In this document: positions 41,926 to 51,907 of the stretch, piece by piece
How the letters are laid out: every line of letters begins with the position of its first letter
How positions within the stretch are numbered: position 1 is the stretch's first letter
From: Marinobacter maritimus
Lineage (GTDB): Bacteria > Pseudomonadota > Gammaproteobacteria > Pseudomonadales > Oleiphilaceae
Assembly (NCBI RefSeq): GCF_007671675.1
Contig: NZ_VCGW01000006.1
Coordinates: forward strand, 115,941 to 179,940
Direction: 5' to 3'
DNA: 64,000 nucleotides
The notes under the pieces: model-generated
The model's database searches: none
What the model saw: the letters and a program-made list of their open reading frames with translations, nothing else
Told to the model about the DNA's origin: nothing
Made by a program: the position numbers and the translations under genes

Positions 41926-42564
41926 TCAGGCTTTAACAGCAGGCTTGATGACAACATCGCCGCCAGTTGCGCCAGGTACGGCACCACTAACCAGCAAAAG
42001 GTTGCGCTCAGCGTCGACACGGACAATTTTCAGGTTCTGAACAGTCACCTGAACATTACCCATCTGGCCCGCCATCTTTTTGCCTTTGAATACCTTGCCC
42101 GGAGTCTGGTTCTGACCAATGGAACCCGGTGCACGGTGAGACAGGGAGTTACCGTGGGTAGCATCCTGCATGGCAAAGTTCCAGCGCTTTACACCGCCCT
42201 GAAAGCCCTTACCTTTGGATGTCCCGGTAGCGTCAACAACCTGGCCGTCTTCAAAGACTGACGCAGTAATTTCGCCGCCGGCGGCCAGATCTTCACCTTC
42301 GCCGTCTGCCAAACGAAATTCCCATACGCTACGACCCGCTTCAACACCGGCTTTTGCGAAATGACCTGCTGCACTCTTATTAACACGAGAGGAACGACGC
42401 GAACCCACAGTTACTTGAACTGCGCGATAGCCATCGCTTTCTAGAGTCTTGAGCTGAGTGATGCGGTTGGGCTCAACCTCGATCACCGTTACGGGCAACG
42501 CTTGCCCGTCTTCCGTAAAAATACGGGTCATACCGGCCTTGCGACCGACAATACCAATTGCCAT
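41926..42564 (-). CDS. rplC: 50S ribosomal protein L3
   Basis: A 212-residue L3 starting MAIGIVGRKAGMTRIFTEDGQALPVTVIE, with the central extension GFQGGVKRWNFAMQDATHGNSLSHRAPGSIGQNQTPGKVFKGKKM reaching toward the peptidyl transferase centre. The Gln methylated by PrmB in E. coli is probably that in SIGQNQTPG. AGAGGTG gives a ribosome-binding site directly downstream of the structured rRNA-like spacer, so access to this site could be controlled by that structure. Confidence 0.97.
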   Translation of the reverse strand: MAIGIVGRKAGMTRIFTEDGQALPVTVIEVEPNRITQLKTLESDGYRAVQVTVGSRRSSRVNKSAAGHFAKAGVEAGRSVWEFRLADGEGEDLAAGGEITASVFEDGQVVDATGTSKGKGFQGGVKRWNFAMQDATHGNSLSHRAPGSIGQNQTPGKVFKGKKMAGQMGNVQVTVQNLKIVRVDAERNLLLVSGAVPGATGGDVVIKPAVKA

Positions 42565-42645
42565 GTTTCACCTCTAAGTGTACGGGGCTCTCACCCTCTA
42601 TGGCCTTAGGACAGTTACACGGGTTAATACCTGGCGGTATTAACC
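42565..42645 (-). ncRNA. Candidate rRNA-mimic regulatory element in the rpsJ-rplC spacer
   Basis: On the transcript, bases 42605-42578 read GGCCATAGA then GGGTGAGAGCCCCGTACAC. From memory E. coli 23S rRNA domain I has GGGTGACAGCCCCGTACAC near nucleotide 310, one mismatch in 19, close to the L24 and L4 binding region. CTAAG/CTTAG (42609-42605 and 42578-42574) would close the element. Upstream, GGTTAATACC and GGTATTAACC form a perfect hairpin (42622-42645) overlapping the rpsJ stop. The rplC ribosome-binding site follows at once. Repression by L4, or less likely L24 or L3, is my inference. Confidence 0.5.
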
Positions 42646-42951
42646 GAGGCTGATCTGAACGTCTACACCTGCTGCCAGGTCCAACTTCATCAAAGCATCT
42701 ACTGTCTTTTCCGTCGGCTCAACAATGTCGAGCAAACGCTTGTGTGTGCGAATCTCATACTGATCGCGCGCGTCTTTGTTAACGTGCGGAGAAACCAGAA
42801 TGGTAAACTTTTCCTTGCGCGTAGGCAGAGGAATGGGTCCACGCACCTGAGCGCCGGTCCGCTTAGCGGTATCGACAATCTCCTGCGTAGACTGGTCGAT
42901 AAGGCGATAATCAAACGCCTTCAACCGGATCCGAATCTTTTGGCTTTGCAT
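42640..42951 (-). CDS. rpsJ: 30S ribosomal protein S10
   Basis: A 103-residue S10 (MQSQKIRIRLKAFDYRLIDQS, with RGPIPLPTRKEKFTILVSPHVNKDARDQYE). It works in the 30S head and, as NusE, in antitermination with NusB and NusG (nusG is at 58639). It is the first gene of the S10 operon, with a strong promoter about 60-90 bp upstream. A 75-bp structured spacer separates it from rplC. Confidence 0.98.
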   Translation of the reverse strand: MQSQKIRIRLKAFDYRLIDQSTQEIVDTAKRTGAQVRGPIPLPTRKEKFTILVSPHVNKDARDQYEIRTHKRLLDIVEPTEKTVDALMKLDLAAGVDVQISLG

Positions 42952-43010
42952 GTTGCACCAAACTCCACTCGTAGCAGCTACTATTAGCCGACCTTCAAAA
43001 AAGGAGCCGC

Positions 43011-43039
43011 ATTGTATGCATAATACCCAACCCTGTCAA
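43011..43039 (-). promoter_or_regulatory. Sigma-70 promoter of the S10 operon
   Basis: On the minus strand a perfect TTGACA, a 17-bp spacer and TACAAT. The start point would be near 43004, about 52 bases before rpsJ. That is far shorter than the roughly 170-nt E. coli S10 leader. Confidence 0.85.
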
Positions 43040-43087
43040 CAAACATAGCTCGTGACCGGAGGGGGAGAAGCGGTTGCGACTGAAACG

Positions 43088-43121
43088 GAAAAAGGGGCTG
43101 ATCGAATCAGCCCCTTTTTCC
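43088..43121 (-). terminator. Rho-independent terminator after tuf copy 1
   Basis: AAGGGGCTGAT and ATCAGCCCCTT pair around TCGA with a T-run after it on the minus strand. It separates the str operon from the S10 promoter. Confidence 0.93.
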
Positions 43122-43137
43122 TGATGCAAAGAGTGTT

Positions 43138-44334
<1,197 letters not shown>

Positions 44335-44369
44335 AGTTACACCTCTTCCTGTTACTTAAGTCCTGGGTA

Positions 44370-46475
44370 TCAACCCTTTTTAATAATTGCTTCGGCAATG
44401 TTGTTTGGCGCTTCCGCGTAACGCGAAAATTCCATCGCGTAAGACGCACGACCCTGAGTTGCAGAGCGCAGATCGGTTGCATAGCCAAACATTTCCGACA
44501 ACGGAACCTCGGCGCGAACAATCTTGCCGGATACACTGTCATCCATACCCTGAATCAGGCCACGGCGGCGGTTCAAATCACCCACCACGTCACCCATGTA
44601 ATCTTCAGGCGTTACAACTTCAACCTTCATCATCGGCTCAAGTAGAGCCGGGTTCGCTTCCAAAGCGCCTTTCTTCATCGCCATGGAGCCCGCAACCTTG
44701 AACGCCATTTCATTGGAGTCCACATCGTGGTACGAACCATCGTACAAGGTTGCCTTGATACCCAGCAGCGGATAGCCAGCCAGACAGCCATTCTGCATCT
44801 GCTCCGAGATACCCTGCTGAACCGCGGGGATGTACTCCTTGGGAACAGCACCACCAACGATCTCGTTCACGAAGATAAAGTTTTCGGCATCTTCCTGGTC
44901 CAGCGGGAGCGGATCAATCCTGACTTTTACGTGACCATACTGACCACGACCACCAGACTGACGAACGAACTTGCCTTCGACATCTACAGACTTGCGAATA
45001 CACTCACGATACGCAACCTGCGGCTTACCGATATTGGCTTCCACCTTGAACTCACGACGCATACGGTCGACAAGAATATCCAGGTGAAGCTCACCCATCC
45101 CAGAGATGATCGTCTGACCGGTCTCTTCGTCTGAGCGCACACGAAATGACGGATCTTCCTGAGCTAGCTTGCCCAGCGCCACACCCATCTTTTCCTGGTC
45201 GGCCTTGGACTTCGGTTCAACAGCTACCGAAATAACCGGCTCGGGGAACTCCATGCGCTCAAGAATGATCTTGTGGTTTTCATCGCACAAGGTGTCACCC
45301 GTGGTGACGTTCTTCAGGCCGATTGCCGCAGCAATGTCGCCCGCAAGAACTTCCTTGATTTCTTCCCGATCGTTGGCATGCATCTGAACCATACGGCCCA
45401 CACGCTCTTTCTTGCCTTTGACCGAGTTATAAACTGCGTTACCCGACTCCAGCGTGCCAGAGTAAACGCGGAAGAACGTCAATGTACCCACAAACGGGTC
45501 GGTAGCAATCTTGAATGCAAGCGCCGCAAATGGTGCCTTGTCATCAACAGGACGGGTCTCTTCGGTTCCGTCTTCGTCCACTTCACCGCGGATCGCTTTT
45601 ACTTCATCCGGAGCTGGCAGATATTCGATGACCGCGTCCAGAACTGCCTGAACACCCTTGTTCTTGAAAGCGGAGCCGCAACACGCCAGAACAATTTCGT
45701 TGGCGATTGTGCGCGAGCGCAAACCTTTCTTGATCTCTTCGAGGGTGAGCTCACCTTCTTCGAGGTACTTTTCCATGTACTCTTCGTTGGCTTCGGCAGC
45801 AGCTTCCACCAGGTGCTCGCGATAAACAGCAACTTCCTCAGCCATATCTTCAGGAATATCACCCAATTCGTAGGTCATACCCTGATCATCGCCATTCCAG
45901 TAAATCGCCTTCATGCGAAGCAGGTCGACAACACCGTTGAAGTTCTCTTCAGCTCCAATCGGCAATTGCAACGGAACCGGAGCAGAACCCAGGCGAGTCT
46001 TGATCTGATTAACCACACGCAGGAAGTCAGCGCCGGCACGATCCATCTTGTTGACGAACACCATCCGCGGGACTTCATATTTGTTGGCTTGGCGCCATAC
46101 AGTTTCAGACTGCGGCTCGACACCGGAGGAACCACAGAAAACAACCACAGCACCATCAAGAACCCTCAGTGAACGCTCAACTTCGATAGTGAAGTCAACG
46201 TGGCCCGGGGTATCAATCACGTTGATACGGTGCTCTTCGAACTGTTTATCCATACCCTGCCAGAAGGTAGTAACAGCCGCTGAGGTAATGGTAATACCCC
46301 GCTCCTGCTCTTGCTCCATCCAGTCAGTAGTAGACGCGCCATCATGGGTCTCGCCCATCTTATGACTACGACCTGTGTAGTAAAGAATACGCTCGGTCGT
46401 GGTTGTTTTCCCCGCATCCACGTGCGCAACGATACCGATATTTCTGTAACGTTTAATAGGAGTTTTGCGTGCCAC
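44370..46475 (-). CDS. fusA: Elongation factor G
   Basis: A 701-residue translocase GTPase. G motifs: AHVDAGKTTTTERIL near residue 18, DTPGHVDFTIEV and NKMDRAGADF. Domains II-V follow, with domain IV GGRGQYGHVKVRIDPL and domain V VEVVTPEDYMGDVVGDLNRRRG. The length is that of the classic FusA1 type. It lies 18 bp after rpsG and 35 bp before tuf. Confidence 0.98.
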   Translation of the reverse strand: MARKTPIKRYRNIGIVAHVDAGKTTTTERILYYTGRSHKMGETHDGASTTDWMEQEQERGITITSAAVTTFWQGMDKQFEEHRINVIDTPGHVDFTIEVERSLRVLDGAVVVFCGSSGVEPQSETVWRQANKYEVPRMVFVNKMDRAGADFLRVVNQIKTRLGSAPVPLQLPIGAEENFNGVVDLLRMKAIYWNGDDQGMTYELGDIPEDMAEEVAVYREHLVEAAAEANEEYMEKYLEEGELTLEEIKKGLRSRTIANEIVLACCGSAFKNKGVQAVLDAVIEYLPAPDEVKAIRGEVDEDGTEETRPVDDKAPFAALAFKIATDPFVGTLTFFRVYSGTLESGNAVYNSVKGKKERVGRMVQMHANDREEIKEVLAGDIAAAIGLKNVTTGDTLCDENHKIILERMEFPEPVISVAVEPKSKADQEKMGVALGKLAQEDPSFRVRSDEETGQTIISGMGELHLDILVDRMRREFKVEANIGKPQVAYRECIRKSVDVEGKFVRQSGGRGQYGHVKVRIDPLPLDQEDAENFIFVNEIVGGAVPKEYIPAVQQGISEQMQNGCLAGYPLLGIKATLYDGSYHDVDSNEMAFKVAGSMAMKKGALEANPALLEPMMKVEVVTPEDYMGDVVGDLNRRRGLIQGMDDSVSGKIVRAEVPLSEMFGYATDLRSATQGRASYAMEFSRYAEAPNNIAEAIIKKG

Positions 46476-46493
46476 TTTATAAACCTCGGCTGT

Positions 46494-46964
46494 TTAGAAA
46501 CGGAAGTGAGAGAACGCCTTGTTGGCTTCTGCCATGCGGTGTACATCTTCACGCTTCTTAACAGCTGCACCCTTGCTGTCAGCGGCATCAAGAATCTCAC
46601 CAGCAAGACGCTGCGCCATGGACTTCTCGCCGCGCTTCCGTGAAAAATCTACGAGCCAGCGCATAGCCAACGCGTTCTGACGGGAAGGCCGTACCTCGAC
46701 AGGCACCTGGTAAGTAGCACCACCCACACGACGGGACTTAACCTCAACCATCGGCTGGATGTTCTCCAGGGCCTTCTCGAACATGTCGATCGGCTCTTCT
46801 TTGGACTTCTCGGCAACAATTTCCAGAGCACCATAAACAATGCGCTCTGCAACCGCTTTCTTACCACTTTCCATTACGTGGTTGATGAACTTGGCAAGAC
46901 GCGCACTAGCGAACTTCGGATCCGGGATGATTTCCCGCTTAGCTGCAACTCTTCTTCTAGGCAT
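46494..46964 (-). CDS. rpsG: 30S ribosomal protein S7
   Basis: A 156-residue S7 (MPRRRVAAKREIIPDPKFASARLAKFINHVMESGKK, with GGATYQVPVEVRPSRQNALAMRWL). It nucleates the 3' domain of 16S rRNA. In E. coli S7 represses its own operon by binding the rpsL-rpsG spacer. Here that spacer is 115 bp and contains a strong hairpin (47004-47027). Confidence 0.98.
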   Translation of the reverse strand: MPRRRVAAKREIIPDPKFASARLAKFINHVMESGKKAVAERIVYGALEIVAEKSKEEPIDMFEKALENIQPMVEVKSRRVGGATYQVPVEVRPSRQNALAMRWLVDFSRKRGEKSMAQRLAGEILDAADSKGAAVKKREDVHRMAEANKAFSHFRF

Positions 46965-47003
46965 CGATAAGCCCTTATGTAATTAAAAGGTCTTCAGGAA
47001 CCC

Positions 47004-47027
47004 CTGAGATAGCCAGTGGCTACTCAG
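47004..47027 (-). ncRNA. Hairpin in the rpsL-rpsG spacer, candidate S7 operator
   Basis: On the transcript CTGAG-TAGCC and GGCTA-T-CTCAG pair around ACT with a single bulged base. No T-run follows, so it is not a terminator. Its place matches the known S7 translational operator in the E. coli str operon; binding itself is inferred. Confidence 0.45.
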
Positions 47028-47079
47028 CCTTACTCTTACCGTTCTGACAAGCAACGATAAAAGATACCCGCTCGGGATA

Positions 47080-47454
47080 TCAGGATTTGGGACGTTTTGT
47101 ACCGTACTTGGAGCGACCCTGCCTACGGCTCTGCACACCCTGGGTGTCCAGTGTTCCGCGAACAGTGTGATAACGCACACCCGGAAGGTCTTTTACTCGA
47201 CCGCCACGGATAAGCACAACACTGTGCTCCTGAAGGTTGTGGCCTTCACCACCAATGTATGAGGAAACCTCGAAGCCGTTGGTCAGACGAACACGACACA
47301 CTTTACGCAGTGCTGAGTTCGGCTTCTTCGGCGTTGTAGTGTAAACACGAGTGCACACACCACGGCGCTGAGGACATGCCTGAAGAGCAGGAACATCGCT
47401 CTTGGCTACCTTGCGCTTACGAGGCTTACGCACCAACTGATTAATCGTTGCCAT
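47080..47454 (-). CDS. rpsL: 30S ribosomal protein S12
   Basis: A 124-residue S12 (MATINQLVRKPRKRKVAKSDVPALQ, with TTTPKKPNSALRKVCRVRLTNG and GGRVKDLPGVRYHTVRG). The lysines of PKKPNS and GGRVKDLPG, where streptomycin resistance changes occur, are the wild-type residues. I chose ATG 47454 for family length; the frame is open to 47469. It is the first gene of the str operon, with a plausible promoter upstream. Confidence 0.98.
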   Translation of the reverse strand: MATINQLVRKPRKRKVAKSDVPALQACPQRRGVCTRVYTTTPKKPNSALRKVCRVRLTNGFEVSSYIGGEGHNLQEHSVVLIRGGRVKDLPGVRYHTVRGTLDTQGVQSRRQGRSKYGTKRPKS

Positions 47455-47488
47455 GTAAGCAAACTCCAAAAAACCATATCAATGAAAC

Positions 47489-47510
47489 TTACCCCCAGTG
47501 AAGGGGGTAA
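47489..47510 (-). ncRNA. Hairpin in the rpsL leader
   Basis: TTACCCCC and GGGGGTAA form a perfect 8-bp stem around a 6-nt loop, about 35 bases before rpsL and just downstream of the proposed transcription start. The bases after it on the minus strand (GTTTCATTG) are not a terminator T-run. Confidence 0.45.
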
Positions 47511-47525
47511 AATTTAAGGGACGCA

Positions 47526-47554
47526 AGTTTAAGCCCGCGCCCCCCGACAGTCAA
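47526..47554 (-). promoter_or_regulatory. Candidate sigma-70 promoter of the str operon
   Basis: On the minus strand TTGACT, 17 bp, TAAACT in the rpoC-rpsL spacer, with a very GC-rich spacer. The -10 matches four of six positions, so strength is uncertain. I found no rpoC terminator hairpin with a T-run in the same spacer. Confidence 0.5.
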
Positions 47555-47616
47555 GATGACTGATCTCTTTTTAACCACCTCCGCATAAGTAACTACACGG
47601 AGATGGTCCACCCAGC

Positions 47617-50600
47617 TCAACCTCCGCGGTTGAGTTCGGCGCTCAGAGCTTCTTCAACGTCTGCGGCAGTAACACCTTGCTCTTCAAGCTCGCGCTTGCG
47701 TCGACGCTCGGCGTGATAAGCCAAACCGGTTCCCGCAGGAATCAGTCGACCAACCACAACGTTTTCTTTCAGGCCGCGCAGGTAATCACGCTTACCTGTA
47801 ACCGCGCCTTCGGTGAGTACACGGGTTGTTTCCTGGAACGAGGCCGCAGAGATGAACGACTCCGTCGCCAAGGAAGCCTTGGTGATACCCAGCAGCAGAC
47901 GCTCGAACCTTGCGGGTTCTTTGTCAGCAGCATCGGCCGCTTCGTTAGCTTCAAGCACCCGGTTGATCTCAACAGAGTCGCCAGAAATCATCTGGGTGTC
48001 GCCGGGGTCAGTGATTTCCACTTTGCGCAGCATCTGACGCACGATCACTTCGATGTGTTTATCGTTGATCACTACGCCCTGCAGACGGTATACATCCTGG
48101 ATCTCGTTGGTAATGTACTTCGCCAACGCTACCACACCCAGCAGACGCAAAATGTCGTGCGGGTTGGATGGACCATCGGAGATCACCTCGCCTTTCTCAA
48201 CCGTTTCGCCTTCGAATACGTTCATCTGACGATGCTTCGGAATCAGAACCTCATAGGGATCTGCGTCTTTCGGCGTAATCACCAGGCGTTTCTTGCCCTT
48301 GGTTTCCTTGCCGAACGAAATCATACCGCTGATCTCGGCCAGGATGGACGACTCCTTGGGACGACGCGCTTCAAACAGATCAGCAACCCGTGGCAGACCA
48401 CCGGTAATGTCACGTGTTTTAGAGCTCGCCTGAGGAATACGGGCAACCACGTCACCCAGCTCGATGCGCGCGCCATTGGCCATAGTCACCAGGGCGTTTG
48501 CCGGCATGAAGAAAATCGCCGCGCCACCACCAGGCAAATCAACGTCGTTACCTGCCTCGTCTACCATCTGGATGGCCGGACGAATGTCTTTACCAGCCGC
48601 CGGGCGCTCCTTCGGATCGATGATTTCCATGGTCGACAAACCAGTCAGTTCGTCGGTCTGGGTGCGCACGGTAATGCCTTGATCCATGTTGACGAACTTG
48701 GCTGTACCTTCGGCTTCCGCAATGATCGGGTGAGTGTGTGGATCCCACTTGGCCACCACAACGCCCGCCTCAACGTTATCGCCGTGCTTCACAGAAAGCA
48801 CCGCGCCATAAGGCAGTTTGTACCACTCACGCTCACGACCCTGATCGTCAGCGATTGCCAGAGCAGAAGAACGGGAAATAACAACCAGTGAGCCGTCTGT
48901 TTTCTCGAGCGATTTCAGGTTATGCAGGCGAACCGTACCGCCATGCTTGACCTGAATATTGTCTACCGCAGAAGCTCGGCTCGCAGCACCACCAATGTGG
49001 AACGTACGCATGGTCAGCTGGGTTCCCGGCTCACCAATGGACTGGGCAGCGATAACGCCCACTGCTTCGCCAACGTTCACACGATGTCCGCGTGCCAGAT
49101 CGCGACCGTAACACTTGGAGCAGATGCCATGACGAGTCTCACAGGTGATCGCAGAACGCACCCATACTTCGTCCACACCCGCGCCTTCAAGCGCCTCAAT
49201 CGTTTTCTCATCCAGCAAGGTGCCGGAAGGAACAACGGCATTATCCTTGTCAATCGGAGTAAACGCATCCCGGGCAGTAACACGGCCCAACACACGAGCA
49301 CCCAGAGGCACAACCACGTCGCCGCCTTCAATGTGAGGCGTCATCAGCAGGCCTTCTTCGGTACCGCAATCTTCTTCGGTAACCACCAGGTCCTGCGAAA
49401 CGTCAACCAGACGCCGAGTCAGGTAACCGGAGTTAGCGGTCTTCAACGCCGTATCAGCCAGACCCTTACGGGCACCGTGAGTCGAGATAAAGTACTGAAG
49501 TACGTTCAGGCCTTCACGGAAGTTGGCGGTAATCGGCGTTTCGATGATGGAGCCGTCCGGCTTCGCCATCAGACCACGCATACCGGCGAGCTGACGAATC
49601 TGCGCTGCAGAACCCCGAGCGCCGGAATCCGCCATCATGTAGACAGAGTTGAAAGACTCCTGCATCAGGTCTTCGCCGTCTTCACCTTTGATAGGCTTGC
49701 CATCAGCACCAATAACTTTTTCTTTGGCCAGGCGCTCCATCATGGCCTTGGAGACCTTGTCGTTGGCACGCGACCAGATGTCGATAACCTTGTTGTACTT
49801 CTCGCCCTGGGTCAGCAGACCGGACGCGTACTGGGTTTCGATATCTTTTACTTCCTGGGAAGCCGCGTCCACGAGCTCGTACTTCTCCGGGGGAATTTCG
49901 AAGTCGTTAAAGCCGATCGAAATACCTGAAACCGTCGCGTAGTGATAGCCCATATACATGAGCTGATCCGCGAAGATAACCGTTTCTTTCAGGCCGGCAT
50001 CCCGGTAGCAAGTGTTGATCAGGTTCGAGATTGCTTTCTTGACCATCGGCTTGTTGACCAGGTCATAGGAAAGGCCGTCCGGAACAATATCAAACAGCAA
50101 AGCGCGACCGACCGTGGTGTCCACGATCTTGTACTCTTCAGTACGCTCGCCGCTTTCAAGAATGGCAACCTCCTTAACGCGCACCTTGACGATGGCCTGG
50201 AGGTCTACCTGGCCCGCACCGTAGGCACGATGAGCTTCCTTGACGTCCGCAAACACCATGCCCTCGCCAAGCGCGCTCTTGCGCTCACGGGTCATGTAGT
50301 AGAGGCCAAGTACAACGTCCTGGGAGGGTACGATGATCGGCTCACCGTTAGCTGGCGACAGGATGTTGTTGGTCGACATCATCAGCGCACGAGCTTCAAG
50401 CTGAGCTTCCAGCGTCAACGGTACGTGTACCGCCATCTGGTCACCGTCAAAGTCGGCGTTGTAGGCCGCACAAACCAACGGGTGCAACTGGATCGCTTTA
50501 CCTTCGATCAGTACCGGCTCGAACGCCTGGATACCCAAACGGTGCAACGTCGGCGCACGGTTAAGCATGATGGGGTGCTGGCGAATCACTTCGTCCAGAA

Positions 50601-51831
50601 TATCCCAGACTACGCCTTCTTCCCGCTCAACCATTTTCTTGGCGGCTTTGATTGTCGTCGCCAGGCCCCGATGCTCAAGCTTGGAGAAAATAAACGGCTT
50701 GAATAGTTCAAGAGCCATTTTTTTCGGCAGGCCGCACTGATGCAGGCGCAAATATGGGCCTACAACGATTACGGAACGACCGGAGTAGTCAACGCGCTTA
50801 CCCAGCAGGTTCTGACGGAAACGACCTTGCTTACCCTTGATCATATCTGCCAGAGACTTCAGCGGACGCTTGTTGGTGCCGGTAATGGCACGACCGCGAC
50901 GGCCGTTATCCAACAGCGCGTCTACTGCTTCCTGCAGCATGCGCTTTTCGTTGCGCACGATGATATCCGGAGCGTTCAGCTCAAGCAGTCGCTTGAGGCG
51001 GTTGTTCCGGTTGATCACGCGGCGATACAGATCGTTTAGATCAGATGTGGCAAATCGGCCACCATCCAACGGCACCAGCGGGCGCAGGTCGGGCGGCAGA
51101 ACAGGCAGCACGGTCATAACCATGTCGCCCGGCTTGTTGCCGGAATACAGGAAGGCCTCAAGTATTTTCAGGCGCTTGCTGAATTTCTTGATCTTGGTCT
51201 CGGAGTTGGTCTGGGGAATTTCCTCCCGCAGTGAGTCAACTTGCTCCTGAAGATCAATGCCTTCAAGCAGCTCTTTAACGGCTTCAGCGCCCATCCGGGC
51301 ATCAAACTCGTCGCCGAACTCTTCCAGAGCTTCGTAATACTGCTCATCATTCAGCAGTTGGCCACGTTCAAGCGTGGTCATACCCGGGTCGATCACAATG
51401 AAAGACTCGAAGTAGAGCACGCGCTCGATATCGCGCAGCGTCATGTCCAGCATCAGACCGATACGGGACGGCAGTGATTTCAGGAACCATATATGAGCGA
51501 CCGGGCTGGCCAGCTCAATGTGCCCCATGCGCTCACGGCGAACGCTTGCCAGTGCGACTTCAACACCACACTTTTCGCAGATAACACCACGGTGCTTGAG
51601 GCGCTTGTACTTGCCGCACAGGCACTCATAGTCCTTGATCGGGCCGAAGATTTTGGCGCAGAAAAGGCCGTCACGCTCTGGCTTGAACGTACGGTAATTA
51701 ATGGTCTCAGGCTTCTTAACTTCACCAAAGGACCAGGAACGGATCATGTCCGGTGACGCCAATCCAATACGGATAGCGTCAAATTCCTTGCTTTGGTTCT
51801 GGCTCTTGAGAAGATTCAGCAAATCTTTCAT
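47617..51831 (-). CDS. rpoC: RNA polymerase beta' subunit
   Basis: A 1404-residue beta' subunit. The N-terminal zinc ribbon is CLCGKYKRLKHRGVICEKCG. The catalytic Mg2+ loop NADFDGD is near residue 460. The second zinc site is CETRHGICSKCYGRDL near 900, and the trigger-loop and bridge-helix segments (GSAAQIRQLAGMRGLMAKPDG, GARKGLADTALKTANSGYLTRRLVDV) are intact. It is co-transcribed 76 bp after rpoB. Length and order match gammaproteobacteria. Confidence 0.99.
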   Translation of the reverse strand: MKDLLNLLKSQNQSKEFDAIRIGLASPDMIRSWSFGEVKKPETINYRTFKPERDGLFCAKIFGPIKDYECLCGKYKRLKHRGVICEKCGVEVALASVRRERMGHIELASPVAHIWFLKSLPSRIGLMLDMTLRDIERVLYFESFIVIDPGMTTLERGQLLNDEQYYEALEEFGDEFDARMGAEAVKELLEGIDLQEQVDSLREEIPQTNSETKIKKFSKRLKILEAFLYSGNKPGDMVMTVLPVLPPDLRPLVPLDGGRFATSDLNDLYRRVINRNNRLKRLLELNAPDIIVRNEKRMLQEAVDALLDNGRRGRAITGTNKRPLKSLADMIKGKQGRFRQNLLGKRVDYSGRSVIVVGPYLRLHQCGLPKKMALELFKPFIFSKLEHRGLATTIKAAKKMVEREEGVVWDILDEVIRQHPIMLNRAPTLHRLGIQAFEPVLIEGKAIQLHPLVCAAYNADFDGDQMAVHVPLTLEAQLEARALMMSTNNILSPANGEPIIVPSQDVVLGLYYMTRERKSALGEGMVFADVKEAHRAYGAGQVDLQAIVKVRVKEVAILESGERTEEYKIVDTTVGRALLFDIVPDGLSYDLVNKPMVKKAISNLINTCYRDAGLKETVIFADQLMYMGYHYATVSGISIGFNDFEIPPEKYELVDAASQEVKDIETQYASGLLTQGEKYNKVIDIWSRANDKVSKAMMERLAKEKVIGADGKPIKGEDGEDLMQESFNSVYMMADSGARGSAAQIRQLAGMRGLMAKPDGSIIETPITANFREGLNVLQYFISTHGARKGLADTALKTANSGYLTRRLVDVSQDLVVTEEDCGTEEGLLMTPHIEGGDVVVPLGARVLGRVTARDAFTPIDKDNAVVPSGTLLDEKTIEALEGAGVDEVWVRSAITCETRHGICSKCYGRDLARGHRVNVGEAVGVIAAQSIGEPGTQLTMRTFHIGGAASRASAVDNIQVKHGGTVRLHNLKSLEKTDGSLVVISRSSALAIADDQGREREWYKLPYGAVLSVKHGDNVEAGVVVAKWDPHTHPIIAEAEGTAKFVNMDQGITVRTQTDELTGLSTMEIIDPKERPAAGKDIRPAIQMVDEAGNDVDLPGGGAAIFFMPANALVTMANGARIELGDVVARIPQASSKTRDITGGLPRVADLFEARRPKESSILAEISGMISFGKETKGKKRLVITPKDADPYEVLIPKHRQMNVFEGETVEKGEVISDGPSNPHDILRLLGVVALAKYITNEIQDVYRLQGVVINDKHIEVIVRQMLRKVEITDPGDTQMISGDSVEINRVLEANEAADAADKEPARFERLLLGITKASLATESFISAASFQETTRVLTEGAVTGKRDYLRGLKENVVVGRLIPAGTGLAYHAERRRKRELEEQGVTAADVEEALSAELNRGG

Positions 51832-51907
51832 CAGTAAAAGCTCCGCATGGCGTTAATCTCGGGCGGGCACACGAAGTGCCCGCTCACGCTGCCAAAAACA
51901 ATTCGGC

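Noticed and set aside
42597..42620. GTCCTAAGG in the rpsJ-rplC spacer as a second rRNA mimic (23S domain IV, near nucleotide 1940)
   Set aside because: Only about nine bases match and the context differs, so chance is a sufficient explanation; only the domain I-like part was kept.
47573..47606. Hairpin ACCACCTCCG/CGGAGATGGT as the rpoC terminator
   Set aside because: The stem has a mismatch and a long loop, and on the minus strand it is followed by TTAAAAAG, not a T-run.
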